Positions 62,746 through 64,000 of a DNA stretch of 64,000 nucleotides are shown here, one piece after another (within the stretch, counting starts at the first letter, position 1; each line of letters starts with the position of its first letter). Source of the stretch: Serripes groenlandicus (lineage: Eukaryota; Mollusca; Bivalvia; Cardiida; Cardiidae); contig JASEVX010000003.1 of the NCBI GenBank assembly GCA_031761405.1, positions 64,532,927 through 64,596,926 of the forward strand, read 5' to 3'. The position numbers were made by a program, and so were the translations under genes. Below the pieces are notes generated by a model. The model did no database searches. It was not told the origin of the DNA and saw only the letters and a program-made list of their open reading frames with translations.

Positions 62746-63924
62746 CATTCACAGAGTATAGAGTTTTCTGGCAAAGTCTTGGGGAACATTTACAGCGTAT
62801 AGAGTCTTCTTGCAAAGTCTTGAGGCACATTTACAGCATATAGAAAAGTCTTCTTGCAATGTCTTGGGGAACATTTACAGCGTATAGAGTCTTCTGGCAA
62901 AGTTTTGGGGAACATTTACAGCGTATAGAGTCTTCTGGCAAAGTATTGGGGAACATTTACAGCGTATAGTCTTCTGGCAAAGTCTTGGGGGACATTTACA
63001 GCGTATAGAGTCTTCTGGCAAAGTCTTGGGGAACATTTACAGCGTATTGAGTCTTCTGGCAAAAGTATTGGGGAACATTCACAGCGTATAGTCTTCTGGC
63101 AAAGTCTTGGGGAACATTTACATCATATAGAGTCTTCTGGCAAAGTATTGGGGAACATTTACAGCATATAGAGTCTTCTTGCAAAGTATTGGGGAACATT
63201 TACAGCCTATAGAGTCTTCTTGAAAAGTATTGGGGAACATTTACAGCGTATATAGTCTTCTGGCAAAGTATTGGGGAACATTTACAGCGTATAGAGTCTT
63301 CTGGCAAAGTATTGGGGAACATTTACAGCGTAAAGTCTTCTGGCAAAGTCTTGGGGAACATTTACATCATATAGAGTCTTCTTGCAAAGTATTGGGGAAC
63401 ATTTACAGCGTATAGAGTCTTCTTGCAAAGTATTGGGGAACATTTACAGCGTATAGAGTCTTCTTGCAAAGTATGGGGGAACATTTACAGCCTATAGAGT
63501 CTTCTTGAAAAGTATTGGGGAACATTTACAGCGTATATAGTCTTCTGGCAAAGTATTGGGGAACATTTACAGCGTATAGAGTCTTCTGGCAAAGTATTGG
63601 GGAACATTTACAGCGTAAAGTCTTCTGGCAAAGTCTTGGGGAACATTTACATCATATAGAGTCTTCTTGCAAAGTATTGGGGAACATTTACAGCGTATAG
63701 AGTCTTCTTGCAAAGTATTGGGGAACATTTACAGCGTATAGAGTCTTCTTGCAAAGTATTGGGGAACATTTACAGCGTATAGAGTCTTCTTGCAAAGTCT
63801 TTGGAAACATTTACAGCATATAGAGTCTTCTTGCAAAGTATTGGGGAACATTAAAAGTATATATAGAGTCTTCTTGCAAAGTATTGGGGAACATTTACAG
63901 CATATAGAGTCTTCTTGCAAAGTC
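62738..63924. repeat. 39-41-bp minisatellite, about 29 copies, with 285-bp higher-order repeat
   Basis: Unit GCAAAGTATTGGGGAACATT, TACAGCGTATAGAGTCTTCTT. Units ending TTCTTGC and TTCTGGC are mixed. A block of several units starting near 63190 is repeated almost exactly 285 bp later, so ORFs at 63230 and 63515 are identical. None is a gene. Confidence 0.95.
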
Positions 63925-64000
63925 GCACCAGGCTCTTCACTATCTACACATTGATTGAGTTCTAGTTGCATCTTCTAATAAAACATACAAGCATAGTATA

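Overview
The window looks like a piece of a bivalve mollusc nuclear genome, probably a heterodont. It is AT-rich, its genes have introns with GT-AG boundaries, and it carries tRNA-headed SINEs, a degenerate non-LTR retrotransposon and a very dense set of short inverted-repeat elements (MITEs). No prokaryotic operons, CRISPR arrays or viral genes were seen. The taxon is inferred from repeat style and gene content; no database was searched.

Layout. 1-1.2 kb: SINE and unassigned sequence. About 1.9-8.4 kb and 10.65-16.0 kb: two copies of one segmental duplication (offset about 8.2 kb). Each carries a 3' LINE fragment, a terminal coding exon for a coiled-coil, LPP[I/L]-motif protein, and the same old SINEs and MITEs in the same order. 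Between them are a 42-bp minisatellite and a SINE. 17.8-20.2 kb (minus): a three-exon gene for a secreted Gly/Asn/Tyr-rich protein of 170 residues, with a 34-bp tandem array running over its start codon. 20.4-37 kb: no convincing gene; nested MITEs and SINEs, a diverged bivalve-type repeat tract, and a long CT/TCTG tract ending in a 200-N gap. 37.1-38.5 kb: a 54-bp minisatellite. 39.0-45.0 kb (plus): a four-exon gene for a secreted protein with two chitin-binding peritrophin-A (CBM14) modules, with a TATA box and initiator. 52.7-54.8 kb (minus): a long terminal exon for a PTB/PID-domain protein with a disordered Arg/Ser/Asp-rich tail. 55-64 kb: MITEs, small tandem duplications and a 39-41-bp minisatellite with higher-order structure.

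Repeat names used here are local. MITE-A: TTAA target, ends CCCTTTCCC, about 230 bp, about 40 copies. MITE-B: TTAA target, ends CTCTTTCAGCGCC, about 213 bp, 13 copies. MITE-C: ends (AT)GAGCCGTTCC, about 250 bp. MITE-D: ends TCGAGGGCTTGG. SINE-1, SINE-2 and SINE-3 have different tRNA-like heads but a common 3' domain. A, B and D each have a central hairpin, and many copies contain a GCTCGTT-(N)-GAGC core.

How the genes relate: the Gly-rich and chitin-binding proteins both have signal peptides and would fit an extracellular matrix, shell or mucus role, but nothing shows that they act together. The PTB protein is likely cytoplasmic adaptor-like. The duplicated coiled-coil exons show a near-identical 5' part and a diverged 3' part, which suggests gene conversion. 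The most interesting signals are in the mobile DNA: paired-arm changes in MITE hairpins, elements chained on single shared TTAA sites, filled and empty insertion sites between the duplicated copies, and several near-perfect palindromes.
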